A stretch of 13,185 nt of DNA, from the NCBI GenBank assembly GCA_002315555.1, contig DCHF01000056.1, positions 1-13,185 of the forward strand. The letters are read 5' to 3'. Every line of letters starts with the position of its first letter. Position 1 is the stretch's first letter. This stretch comes from Lachnospiraceae bacterium UBA1759 (GTDB lineage: Bacteria; Bacillota; Clostridia; Lachnospirales; Lachnospiraceae). Below the pieces are notes generated by a model that made no database searches, was not told the DNA's origin, and saw only the letters and a list, made by a program, of their open reading frames with translations. Below are positions 1 through 6,041 of this stretch, piece after piece. A program made the translations under genes and the position numbers.

Positions 1-73
1 GCCCAGGTAGCTCAGTTGGTAGAGCGGAGGACTGAAAATCCTTATGTCGTTGGTTCGATTCCGACCCTGGGCA
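1..73 (+). tRNA. tRNA-Phe (anticodon GAA)
   Basis: A complete cloverleaf can be drawn. The acceptor stem GCCCAGG (1-7) pairs with CCTGGGC (66-72), with A73 as discriminator. The anticodon loop is CTGAAAA, flanked by GAGGA/TCCTT. The T arm is GTTGG-TTCGATT-CCGAC. The anticodon GAA reads Phe codons. The 3' CCA is not encoded. The gene starts at the first base of the window, so its promoter, and possibly further upstream tRNAs, lie outside. It is 25 nt from the next tRNA and is probably cotranscribed with the two tRNA-Gly genes. Confidence 0.96.
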
Positions 74-98
74 TCATCTTTTTAAATGCCTATCATAT

Positions 99-170
99 GC
101 GCGAGTAGTAGAGTGGTACTACGCCTCCTTGCCAAGGAGGAGTTCGCGGGTTCGATCCCCGTCTCGCGCT
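99..170 (+). tRNA. tRNA-Gly (anticodon GCC), copy 1
   Basis: Acceptor GCGCGAG (99-105) pairs with CTCGCGC (163-169). The discriminator is T170, as is usual for bacterial tRNA-Gly. The anticodon arm is CCTCC-TTGCCAA-GGAGG, giving anticodon GCC. The T arm contains GGTTCGATCCC, and no CCA is encoded. The gene is identical to the copy at 200-271. Confidence 0.96.
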
Positions 171-171
171 C

Positions 172-187
172 TGGATCCTCCGATCCA
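172..187 (+). other. Hairpin between the two tRNA-Gly genes
   Basis: TGGATC (172-177), loop CTCC, GATCCA (182-187): a perfect 6-bp stem in the 29-nt spacer between the tRNA-Gly copies. It lacks a U-tract, so it is not a terminator. It may help separate the two tRNAs in the precursor transcript during processing; that role is inference. Confidence 0.4.
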
Positions 188-199
188 ACAATTTAATAT

Positions 200-271
200 G
201 CGCGAGTAGTAGAGTGGTACTACGCCTCCTTGCCAAGGAGGAGTTCGCGGGTTCGATCCCCGTCTCGCGCT
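200..271 (+). tRNA. tRNA-Gly (anticodon GCC), copy 2
   Basis: Base-for-base repeat of the tRNA-Gly at 99-170, with the same acceptor stem, GCC anticodon and T73 discriminator. The two copies have a 101-bp period. The identical block runs slightly beyond the mature tRNA (95-172 versus 196-273), which points to a recent tandem duplication or ongoing gene conversion. It is followed 10 nt later by an intrinsic terminator. Confidence 0.96.
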
Positions 272-281
272 CTCATACAAC

Positions 282-317
282 AAAAAACGACGACCCGCAA
301 GAGGTCGTCGTTTTTTT
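282..317 (+). terminator. Bidirectional intrinsic terminator of the tRNA cluster
   Basis: The stem ACGACGACC (287-295) / GGTCGTCGT (303-311) has a 7-nt loop and is followed by seven T residues (311-317). On the other strand the run of A at 282-287 becomes a U-tract, so the same hairpin can also stop minus-strand transcripts coming from the hydrolase gene that ends at 446. Confidence 0.9.
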
Positions 318-324
318 ATTGTTT

Positions 325-438
325 GAGGCACATCCCTGCCCCGAAGGTTCGATCGTCGATTGCAGGGGCAATCGACGCGCCAGGTGTGGTCCACCGGACC
401 ACGATATACGGCGGTGACATGGATGGCCTCTTTTTATT
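325..438 (+). ncRNA. Candidate structured RNA of unknown function (three-way-junction fold)
   Basis: This gene-free patch has nested complementarity. The outer stem is GAGGC-a-CATCC (325-335) with GGATGGCCTC (421-430). A possible second helix is TGCCCCG (337-343) with 409-416, with one bulge. Inside are two perfect hairpins: CGTCGATTGC/GCAATCGACG (354-363/368-377, 4-nt loop) and GTGGTCC/GGACCAC (386-392/396-402, 3-nt loop). A T-rich stretch (431-438) follows the outer stem on the plus strand. No promoter is seen between the tRNA terminator and 325, so a plus-strand RNA would need read-through. It could equally be the 3'-UTR structure of the minus-strand hydrolase, or a small repeat element. 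I do not recognise a known RNA family. Confidence 0.3.
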
Positions 439-445
439 CGGTCTT

Positions 446-2113
446 TCAGATCAGCGGTACCTCCACATAGGACGCATTCACGCCGCCCACATGAATATGA
501 TCATGGGCAACCGCGAAATCCTTGCCGAGGGACGGTGCTTCCGTGGTGTTCAGATTGCGGTTGTACGCCGGGAACATGCTTCCCGCAATATGCAGGCCGA
601 GTCTGTGGCCCGGAGCCAGCGCGTAACCGGCGTTTCCAATCGGGAATTCAAACTTCGTGACCTCCCCGGGATTCAGGAAATCGCAGGTGAACAGCCCGTT
701 CCGATGGCGGGCGCGCACCAGGCCCTGCGTGATCAATCGCTCATAGCCATCCGGTGCGATGTCTGTGAGCCGTGCAGCGAAGTCTGTGTCCGGGACATCG
801 GTATCGGCAAAGAGGGTGACCTTGACAAGCCCTGCGATCCTGGTTTCGCGGTCCAGCGGCTCGGTACTCATACGGAGCACGTCCTTATGCTGCATTTCGG
901 ACCAGTCCGCAGTCAGGAAATGCCTGTTGCTGTCTGCGAACGCGGACGGCGCGGGATCTGAAGGATCATAGGTCATGTCGAGCGTTCCTTCTTCGGGGAG
1001 TTCGGTGCCGAGCGCACCTTCGGACAGATAATACCGTGTCATTTCAGCTTCCGGCGGCGGCCAGTCCGATGCGGTGTGCCAATCGTTCGTATTCTGCATG
1101 AAGTAGCGGACACGACCCTCGAAGCAGTCGGTCTCCTCACCCTTCAGATAACGGTCAAAGAACCGGATCAGCATGCCGATCACGTCCTGCGCCTTTCCGG
1201 AGTTTTCTTCGCCGAAGTCCTTGCCGTCGATGTTCCACGGAAGATCACCGCCGTGGGTCCAGGGACCGATCAGAAGGCGCGCGTTTTCACGGGTGAGCGT
1301 ATCCGCGGATCTGCGGGAGGCCATATAGCAATCGATCGTGTCATTTAAGGCGCCGTCCATCCAGCCGGTTCCGTAAAGAAGGGCGGTGTGGATCTGATCA
1401 TGGTCGATGGGGCTCATCGTGGATTCCCAGAATTCTTTGGACTCCACGCCCTCACAGAGGTCGATGTAATCGTGCAGCATCGGAACGCCGTCGATCAGTG
1501 CTGCAGGATTCTCGTTCATCGGCAGGTGCAGGCCGAATTCCCCAAGCTTTGCACGGTTTTCCCGAAGGATCGGAAGCGCACGCGCGCGAAGCTCCGGATC
1601 CGGCATGTATTCCTCCGGATGCTCCAAAAGCTGACCGTAGGCCCAGCCCAGATGGAAGGTGGAGATGGTCTGCATGCTTGTTGTGCCGAAGGTGGACAGG
1701 GATTTACACATGAACGGTGTGGCACATTTCAAATGCGGCGGACGCTGACCGGAGGCGGCCATCTGCGTGAAGCCGAAATAGGAGAGACCGTACATGCCCA
1801 CGTTACCGTCACAGAAGGGCTGGGCGGCCAGATATTCGACGGTATCATAGCCGTCCTTATGCTCATTGGCACCGTTCTGGTTAATGGTGCCCTCGGACGC
1901 CAGCGTTCCGCGGACATCCTGCACGGCAATGACATAACCGCTTTCCACATAGCGGTGATAATCATACATGGGATCGCCTTCGATCCCTTTCTTATTATAA
2001 GGGGTGCGCATCAGTACCAGAGGATAGCGTCCTTCCGCTTCCGGGAGATACAGGTCGGTCGCAAGGCGGACACCGTCCCGCATGGGGATCATGAGATCTT
2101 TGATCGTTCGCAT
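446..2113 (-). CDS. CocE/NonD family alpha/beta hydrolase (S15 / X-Pro dipeptidyl-peptidase type)
   Basis: This 555-aa serine hydrolase belongs to the family of cocaine esterase, glutaryl-7-ACA acylases and X-Pro dipeptidyl peptidases, which cleave ester or amide bonds of acyl substrates. The alpha/beta-hydrolase core covers about residues 1-300. The nucleophile is Ser111 in GLSYFG, the acid Asp253 in GWMDGAL, the base His287 in GPWTHG, and Tyr39 in TPY is the likely oxyanion-hole residue. A jelly-roll C-terminal domain follows, about residues 310-555. Length matches the family (about 550-600). The ATG at 2113 is chosen because AAAGGAG lies 7 nt upstream; an in-frame ATG at 2176 would sit inside the promoter. 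No signal peptide is seen, so it is probably cytoplasmic. The natural substrate cannot be told from sequence. It is divergent from the flotillin gene and a distant paralogue of the hydrolase at 4017-5687. Confidence 0.93.
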   Translation of the reverse strand: MRTIKDLMIPMRDGVRLATDLYLPEAEGRYPLVLMRTPYNKKGIEGDPMYDYHRYVESGYVIAVQDVRGTLASEGTINQNGANEHKDGYDTVEYLAAQPFCDGNVGMYGLSYFGFTQMAASGQRPPHLKCATPFMCKSLSTFGTTSMQTISTFHLGWAYGQLLEHPEEYMPDPELRARALPILRENRAKLGEFGLHLPMNENPAALIDGVPMLHDYIDLCEGVESKEFWESTMSPIDHDQIHTALLYGTGWMDGALNDTIDCYMASRRSADTLTRENARLLIGPWTHGGDLPWNIDGKDFGEENSGKAQDVIGMLIRFFDRYLKGEETDCFEGRVRYFMQNTNDWHTASDWPPPEAEMTRYYLSEGALGTELPEEGTLDMTYDPSDPAPSAFADSNRHFLTADWSEMQHKDVLRMSTEPLDRETRIAGLVKVTLFADTDVPDTDFAARLTDIAPDGYERLITQGLVRARHRNGLFTCDFLNPGEVTKFEFPIGNAGYALAPGHRLGLHIAGSMFPAYNRNLNTTEAPSLGKDFAVAHDHIHVGGVNASYVEVPLI

Positions 2114-2147
2114 AACAATACTCCTTTCGAGGCTTCTCTTTATAATC

Positions 2148-2176
2148 AGTATAGCGACAGCTGTTTTGCGGGTCAA
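2148..2176 (-). promoter_or_regulatory. Sigma-A-type promoter for the hydrolase at 446-2113
   Basis: Read on the minus strand: -35 TTGACC (2176-2171), a 17-bp spacer, and -10 TATACT (2153-2148). Transcription would begin about 30 nt upstream of the ATG at 2113, leaving room for the AAAGGAG site. This placement also supports the shorter start codon. Confidence 0.75.
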
Positions 2177-2302
2177 TTCGCTTTCGCGGGAAGTCGATTA
2201 TGAAAAACGGCCGGGGGGCGCCCCGGACGGTATGCCCCGTTTCCGCGGAATAACCGCACATAATTTGCCCGGCCGTTCCTTTATTCTCCCCGCCCGCGGA
2301 AC

Positions 2303-2308
2303 TATACT
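2303..2308 (+). promoter_or_regulatory. Possible -10 element upstream of the flotillin gene
   Basis: TATACT is a good -10 match, 71 bp before the flotillin ATG. No convincing -35 sits 16-18 bp upstream (TTTATT at 2280-2285 is the best). A CCGCGGAA copy (2294-2301) abuts the element, and a second copy lies 51 bp upstream inside the palindrome TTCCGCGGAA (2241-2250). The weak -35 could mean an activated promoter or an alternative sigma factor. Confidence 0.3.
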
Positions 2309-2379
2309 GACATTGTCCGGAAGCGAAAACGGAGCACCGGACGATGACTATGATCCGTTCATTAAAAAGGGGGTAACCT

Positions 2380-3876
2380 ATGGAACCTTTTGTAATTGCA
2401 GCAGTTGTGGCAGCAATCATTATTTTTCTCGGCATCATTGCCAGCGGCTATGTTAAAGCACCGCCGGATAAGGCATTCATCATTTCCGGCTGGCGGAAGA
2501 ATCCGAAGATCCTGATCGGCCGTTCCGGCATCAAGGTACCGTTCCTCGAAAGAAAAGATACGCTGATGCTGAAGCAGATCAGCATTGATATTAAGACGAA
2601 CGGTTATGTGCCGACGTTAGACTTCATCGGCGTGGACATCGACGCAGTCGCCAAGGTCCGTGTGAAGACCGATACGGAAGGCATCAAGATCGCCATGAAG
2701 AACTTCTTAAACATGGATGAGAAGCACATCTCCGAGGCCCTCACCGATTCCCTCCAGGGTAACATGCGTGAGATCATCGGTACCGTAAAGCTGAAGGAAC
2801 TGAACACCGACCGTAAGAAATTCGGTGATGAGGTCCAGTCCAAGGCACAGACCGATATGAATGCGCTCGGCATCGAGATCATCTCCTGCAACATTCAGCG
2901 CATTGAAGATGAAAAGGGCCTGATCCTGGCACTCGGCCAGGACAATATGTCCCAGATCCAGAAGGATGCTTCTATTGCAAAGGCGCAGGCGGAACGCGAC
3001 GTCGCAGTCGCGGAAGCGGAGGCGAAGAGAATCGCCAATGAGGCGCAGGTAGCCGCTGAAACGGAGATCGCCGCAAGAAGAAACGAGCTTCGTATCAAGC
3101 AGGCCGACCTGAAGAAGGAATCCGACATCAAGCAGGCCGCAGCCGATGCCGCTTACGAGATCCAGAAGGAAGAGCAGCGCAAGACCATTGAGATCACGAC
3201 TGCAAACGCAAACATCGCAAAGCAGGAGCGTGAGATCGAACTGAAGAAAAAGAGTGTAGAAGTCACCGAGCAGACGCTGGAAGCGGAGATTAAGAAGAAA
3301 GCGGAAGCTGAAAAGTTCGCGAGAGAGCAGCGTGCGCAGGCCGAGCTCTTCGAGCGTCAGAGAAAAGCAGAGGCTGAAAAGTTCGAGCGTGAAAAGGAAG
3401 CGGAAGCCCGGAAGATCCAGGCAGAGGCCGATATGTACGCAAGAGCGAAGGAAGCGGAAGGTATCCGCGCCGTAGGTGAGGCGGAAGCCAAGGCTATCGA
3501 GGCGAAGGGCATCGCAGAAGCAGAGGCTCTTGAAAAGAAGGCAGAGGCCATGAAGAAGTACGGCCAGGCAGCCATGATCGAAATGATCGTGAACGCTCTT
3601 CCGGAAATGGCAGCAGCCATTGCAAAGCCGCTGGAAAGCATCGACAAGGTCACCATCATCGACGGTGGTTCCTCCGAAGGCGGAAACGGCGTGTCCAGCA
3701 TGGGCAGCTATGTGCCGAATGTACTGGCTAAGACCATCGCAACCATGAAGGAGGTCACCGGCCTCGATCTGGTGGAGGTCATGAAGGCTGAGACCTACGA
3801 TGCAAAGGTGAACCGTAACGTAAACGTGAGCGGTCTTGGAAAGGACAGCGTTCCGGTCGTACTTACGGAAGAGTAA
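2380..3876 (+). CDS. Flotillin-like SPFH-domain membrane scaffold protein
   Basis: The 498-aa protein has an N-terminal membrane anchor (about residues 4-22), then an SPFH/band-7 domain (about 30-185). A very long Ala/Glu/Lys-rich coiled coil follows (about 195-395, with repeated AEAEAKR, EKFEREKEAEA-like units), and then a C-terminal tail (about 396-498) with a Gly/Ser-rich linker near 429-442. This order matches bacterial flotillins such as Bacillus FloT (YuaG), which oligomerise in the inner leaflet and organise membrane microdomains affecting fluidity, protease and sensor-kinase activity. The ATG at 2380 follows a GGGGG ribosome site. Flotillins are often paired with an NfeD-type membrane protein; none is adjacent here. 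It appears to be a single-gene transcript, with its own terminator downstream. The symbol is left blank because floT and floA cannot be separated with certainty. Confidence 0.92.
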   Translation: MEPFVIAAVVAAIIIFLGIIASGYVKAPPDKAFIISGWRKNPKILIGRSGIKVPFLERKDTLMLKQISIDIKTNGYVPTLDFIGVDIDAVAKVRVKTDTEGIKIAMKNFLNMDEKHISEALTDSLQGNMREIIGTVKLKELNTDRKKFGDEVQSKAQTDMNALGIEIISCNIQRIEDEKGLILALGQDNMSQIQKDASIAKAQAERDVAVAEAEAKRIANEAQVAAETEIAARRNELRIKQADLKKESDIKQAAADAAYEIQKEEQRKTIEITTANANIAKQEREIELKKKSVEVTEQTLEAEIKKKAEAEKFAREQRAQAELFERQRKAEAEKFEREKEAEARKIQAEADMYARAKEAEGIRAVGEAEAKAIEAKGIAEAEALEKKAEAMKKYGQAAMIEMIVNALPEMAAAIAKPLESIDKVTIIDGGSSEGGNGVSSMGSYVPNVLAKTIATMKEVTGLDLVEVMKAETYDAKVNRNVNVSGLGKDSVPVVLTEE

Positions 3877-3907
3877 GCGCGGAAAGCAGAATAACATAAG
3901 TTTATGA

Positions 3908-3927
3908 GGCGCCTGAAGGCAGGCGCC
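3908..3927 (+). other. Hairpin in the flotillin 3'-UTR
   Basis: GGCGCCT (3908-3914) and AGGCGCC (3921-3927) form a perfect 7-bp GC-rich stem with a 6-nt loop, about 30 nt after the flotillin stop and just before the terminator hairpin. There is no U-tract, so it may stabilise the 3' end rather than terminate. Confidence 0.5.
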
Positions 3928-3939
3928 GAGTGAGCGGAA

Positions 3940-3972
3940 AGCCCCCCGGAGGAAACTCCGGGGGCTGTTTTT
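3940..3972 (+). terminator. Intrinsic terminator downstream of the flotillin gene
   Basis: A GC-rich stem of about 11 bp, with one extra C in the left arm (AGCCCCCCGGAG, GAAA loop, CTCCGGGGGCT), is followed by G and TTTTT (3968-3972). It lies in the convergent gap with the hydrolase ending at 4017. On the minus strand it has only a short U-stretch, so it may also act weakly in that direction. Confidence 0.85.
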
Positions 3973-4016
3973 CGCTTGCACGACGCTTTTATCATGCGTC
4001 ATTTCTATAATGGATT

Positions 4017-5687
4017 TCAGTTATTCTCCACAGGCAGGATCACTTTGGACGGATGATCCTTACCGAAACGGACAGTCTGACGGGCAGGGACAGTTTCCTT
4101 GATTTCGGACCAGATGCCGGCTTTGTTCGGATGGACCGCGTACTCCGGGAAGTTGGAGGAGCTGATGTCCAGTCTCAGGCGGGAGCCCTTCTTCATCTGC
4201 CAGGCCACATCCCAGGCGGTGATGCGGATCCTTTCCGTAGTGTTTGGCGTGTAAGTGATCCGGTCCACGGAACCGTTCCGGTACGCCAGTGTGGTGATAC
4301 CGTTCCGGATATTGTAGGCTTCGCCGTTTTCAAAGACTTCCATGAGCTGTATCGTGAAGCAGGTGTCATCGGCGTCGCTCTCCACAAAGAGCTCGGCTTC
4401 GATCTGTCCGATGATCGTGAGATCCTTTTCCAGCGGCCCGGAAACGAAACTGATCACGTCCGGACGATTGTTTTCTGCCGGCTGCAGCAGTGAACCGATC
4501 TCCCCCCAGGTCGCAAACAGCGATTCGCCGCCGTGCGAAGGTTTCGGGTCCTGCGGATCGTAGGTGTAGCAGGTGGCTCCGCTTTCCTCGGGAGCACGGG
4601 TCAGGGTGCCGTTCGCACCGAGGTAAAATTCAGCGGTGTCCTTCTTCGGGAACGGATATTCCGGGAAGTCGCGCCATTCATCGGCACCGATCACATAACA
4701 GCGGATCCGGCGCTCCGGCGTCTTTTCCTCTACCAGTGTCTCACGGAACCAGTCAAAGATCTCTAAAAGCTCAAAGCTTTCGGCGTTTTCCGCGTCCTTA
4801 TGGCCGTTAATGACCGGCTGGATGCCGTGATTCCACGGACCGATACGAAGCGTAGACGCGTTGCCGGCGGCATCGGAGAGAGCGGTAAAGCCGTTCAGTG
4901 CCGAGCCCAGGTGATGGTCGTACCAGCCTTCGCCGACAAAGACCGGGATGCTCATCTTTCCGGGCACATCGCGGAGAGCCTTCCAGAAGCCGCCGTTCCA
5001 GTACGGGTCGGAGCGTGAGGTGTTCGTGATCCAATCGCGGTACCATTCGAGCCTGCCGCCCCACATCGCTTCATCGACCTCGACCTGCGGGCGGAAGCGC
5101 GCGCTTTCCATATAGTCCGCATCGACCGGGCGGCCGGCATTGTCCTTGGCCCATGCGGTCAGGATGTCCTGCCGGAACAGGCCGTCCTTATAGGCAGAGG
5201 TGTGGCGGTCCGTACCGTACACGGTAAGGAACATGGACTTCATCTTTGACGGGACGGCATCGGCCATGACCCAGCCGGTGAAGGCCAGGTAACTGGCGCC
5301 CTGATAACCCATGCAGCGGATCCAGTCCAGCTTTTCCAGATAATTCACAAGACAGAGGCCGTCCGCGCGGTCGTTGACGTTCGGTTCCCAGACGCCTTCA
5401 CTGCCCACGGTACCGCGGCACATCTGGACGATGGCTGCATAGCCGCGCATGGCATATTCCTCACATTTGATCTTCAGTTCATCGTACTGGTTTGCATAGC
5501 AGTTCCGCATGACGATGGCCGGATAACTGCCTTCCTTTTTCGGCCTGGCAAAGATCGTACGGAGCTTTACTCCGTCGTGGCTCGGGAACATTTCCTCCCA
5601 TAGGTCGATCTCCTCCGGTGCATAGATCTTTTCATAGGGCAGACGGTCAAACTGTGCGCGGTATCGTGTTAGTTTTTCGTTTTCCAT
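4017..5687 (-). CDS. CocE/NonD family alpha/beta hydrolase, second copy
   Basis: This 556-aa serine hydrolase has the same architecture as the one at 446-2113. The catalytic core spans about residues 15-300, followed by a jelly-roll C-terminal domain (about 320-556) ending with the family-typical stretch around SRLRLDISSSNFP. The nucleophile is Ser132 in GASYLA, the acid Asp257 in GWYDHHL, and the base His287 in GPWNHG. The GxSYxG motif is slightly altered (last Gly to Ala). The position of the oxyanion Tyr is Tyr64 in RNCYANQ. The ATG at 5687 is preceded by GGAG at 7-nt spacing. No signal peptide is seen. The two copies differ clearly in sequence, so they probably act on different ester or amide substrates. 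No clear promoter lies in the 80-bp gap upstream, so read-through from the zinc-ribbon/M42 block is possible. Confidence 0.92.
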   Translation of the reverse strand: MENEKLTRYRAQFDRLPYEKIYAPEEIDLWEEMFPSHDGVKLRTIFARPKKEGSYPAIVMRNCYANQYDELKIKCEEYAMRGYAAIVQMCRGTVGSEGVWEPNVNDRADGLCLVNYLEKLDWIRCMGYQGASYLAFTGWVMADAVPSKMKSMFLTVYGTDRHTSAYKDGLFRQDILTAWAKDNAGRPVDADYMESARFRPQVEVDEAMWGGRLEWYRDWITNTSRSDPYWNGGFWKALRDVPGKMSIPVFVGEGWYDHHLGSALNGFTALSDAAGNASTLRIGPWNHGIQPVINGHKDAENAESFELLEIFDWFRETLVEEKTPERRIRCYVIGADEWRDFPEYPFPKKDTAEFYLGANGTLTRAPEESGATCYTYDPQDPKPSHGGESLFATWGEIGSLLQPAENNRPDVISFVSGPLEKDLTIIGQIEAELFVESDADDTCFTIQLMEVFENGEAYNIRNGITTLAYRNGSVDRITYTPNTTERIRITAWDVAWQMKKGSRLRLDISSSNFPEYAVHPNKAGIWSEIKETVPARQTVRFGKDHPSKVILPVENN

Positions 5688-5716
5688 GTGGCATCTCCAT
5701 CGTTTTTTCTGTGGAT

Positions 5717-5748
5717 AAGCCCCGCAGCGTTTTACACATGCGGGGCTT
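5717..5748 (-). terminator. Terminator-like hairpin between the zinc-ribbon and second hydrolase genes
   Basis: AAGCCCCGCA (5717-5726) and TGCGGGGCTT (5739-5748) form a perfect 10-bp stem with a 12-nt loop. On the minus strand it follows the zinc-ribbon stop codon by about 20 nt, but only two T follow the stem (then ATCC), so termination may be partial. It could be an attenuating or RNA-stabilising hairpin between 5768-5980 and 4017-5687. Confidence 0.5.
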
Positions 5749-5767
5749 TCAGATTGTTATATACGGG

Positions 5768-5980
5768 TCATTCTCCGCGTCTTTCCGCGATGATCTTCCC
5801 CATGTTCCAGATGCGGATCGCATCCTGCTCCGCGGCTTCACGCTCTTCCGCGGTATGATACTCGCAGATCGCGGAATGGGAGCCGCAGATCGGGCAGTTA
5901 ACGTAAACGCCCCAATCACCTTCATCTTCAATGTAAGCACAGTCCTCGTGACAGACTTTGCAAATTCCGATCTCATCCAT
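5768..5980 (-). CDS. Small four-cysteine zinc-ribbon protein, Lar-like
   Basis: The 70-aa protein has two CxxC knuckles, Cys7/Cys10 and Cys29/Cys32 (CKVC and CPIC), separated by an acidic stretch. An acidic helix follows and ends in AIRIWN (54-59). The pattern of paired CxxC plus a terminal A-I-x-x-W-N helix resembles the Lar family (phage and plasmid restriction-alleviation zinc ribbons). Many cellular homologues of such ribbons have no known role, so restriction alleviation is not claimed. The ATG at 5980 is chosen because GGGGAGG lies 6 nt upstream; an in-frame ATG at 6007 has no such site. It lies 61 bp after the M42 peptidase gene with no obvious promoter between, so it is probably the last gene of that transcript. 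Confidence 0.7.
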   Translation of the reverse strand: MDEIGICKVCHEDCAYIEDEGDWGVYVNCPICGSHSAICEYHTAEEREAAEQDAIRIWNMGKIIAERRGE

Positions 5981-6041
5981 AATTAACCTCCCCAGGGAAC
6001 GCGACATAGCGCGATGTTCGTATTTGTATGATCCGATCCTT

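Noticed and set aside
119..394. Minus-strand 91-aa open frame over the tRNA-Gly genes
   Set aside because: It is the translation of antisense tRNA sequence, with the familiar RGSNPRT-type artefact, and has no ribosome site.
1388..2203. 271-aa plus-strand open frame over the first hydrolase
   Set aside because: It is antisense to well-conserved hydrolase motifs and shows no domain or ribosome binding site.
2707..4002. Long 431-aa open frame antisense to the flotillin gene
   Set aside because: It mirrors the repetitive GAA/GCA/AAG codons of the coiled coil, giving a Leu/Phe/Cys-rich low-complexity product. It crosses the terminator and lacks a ribosome site.
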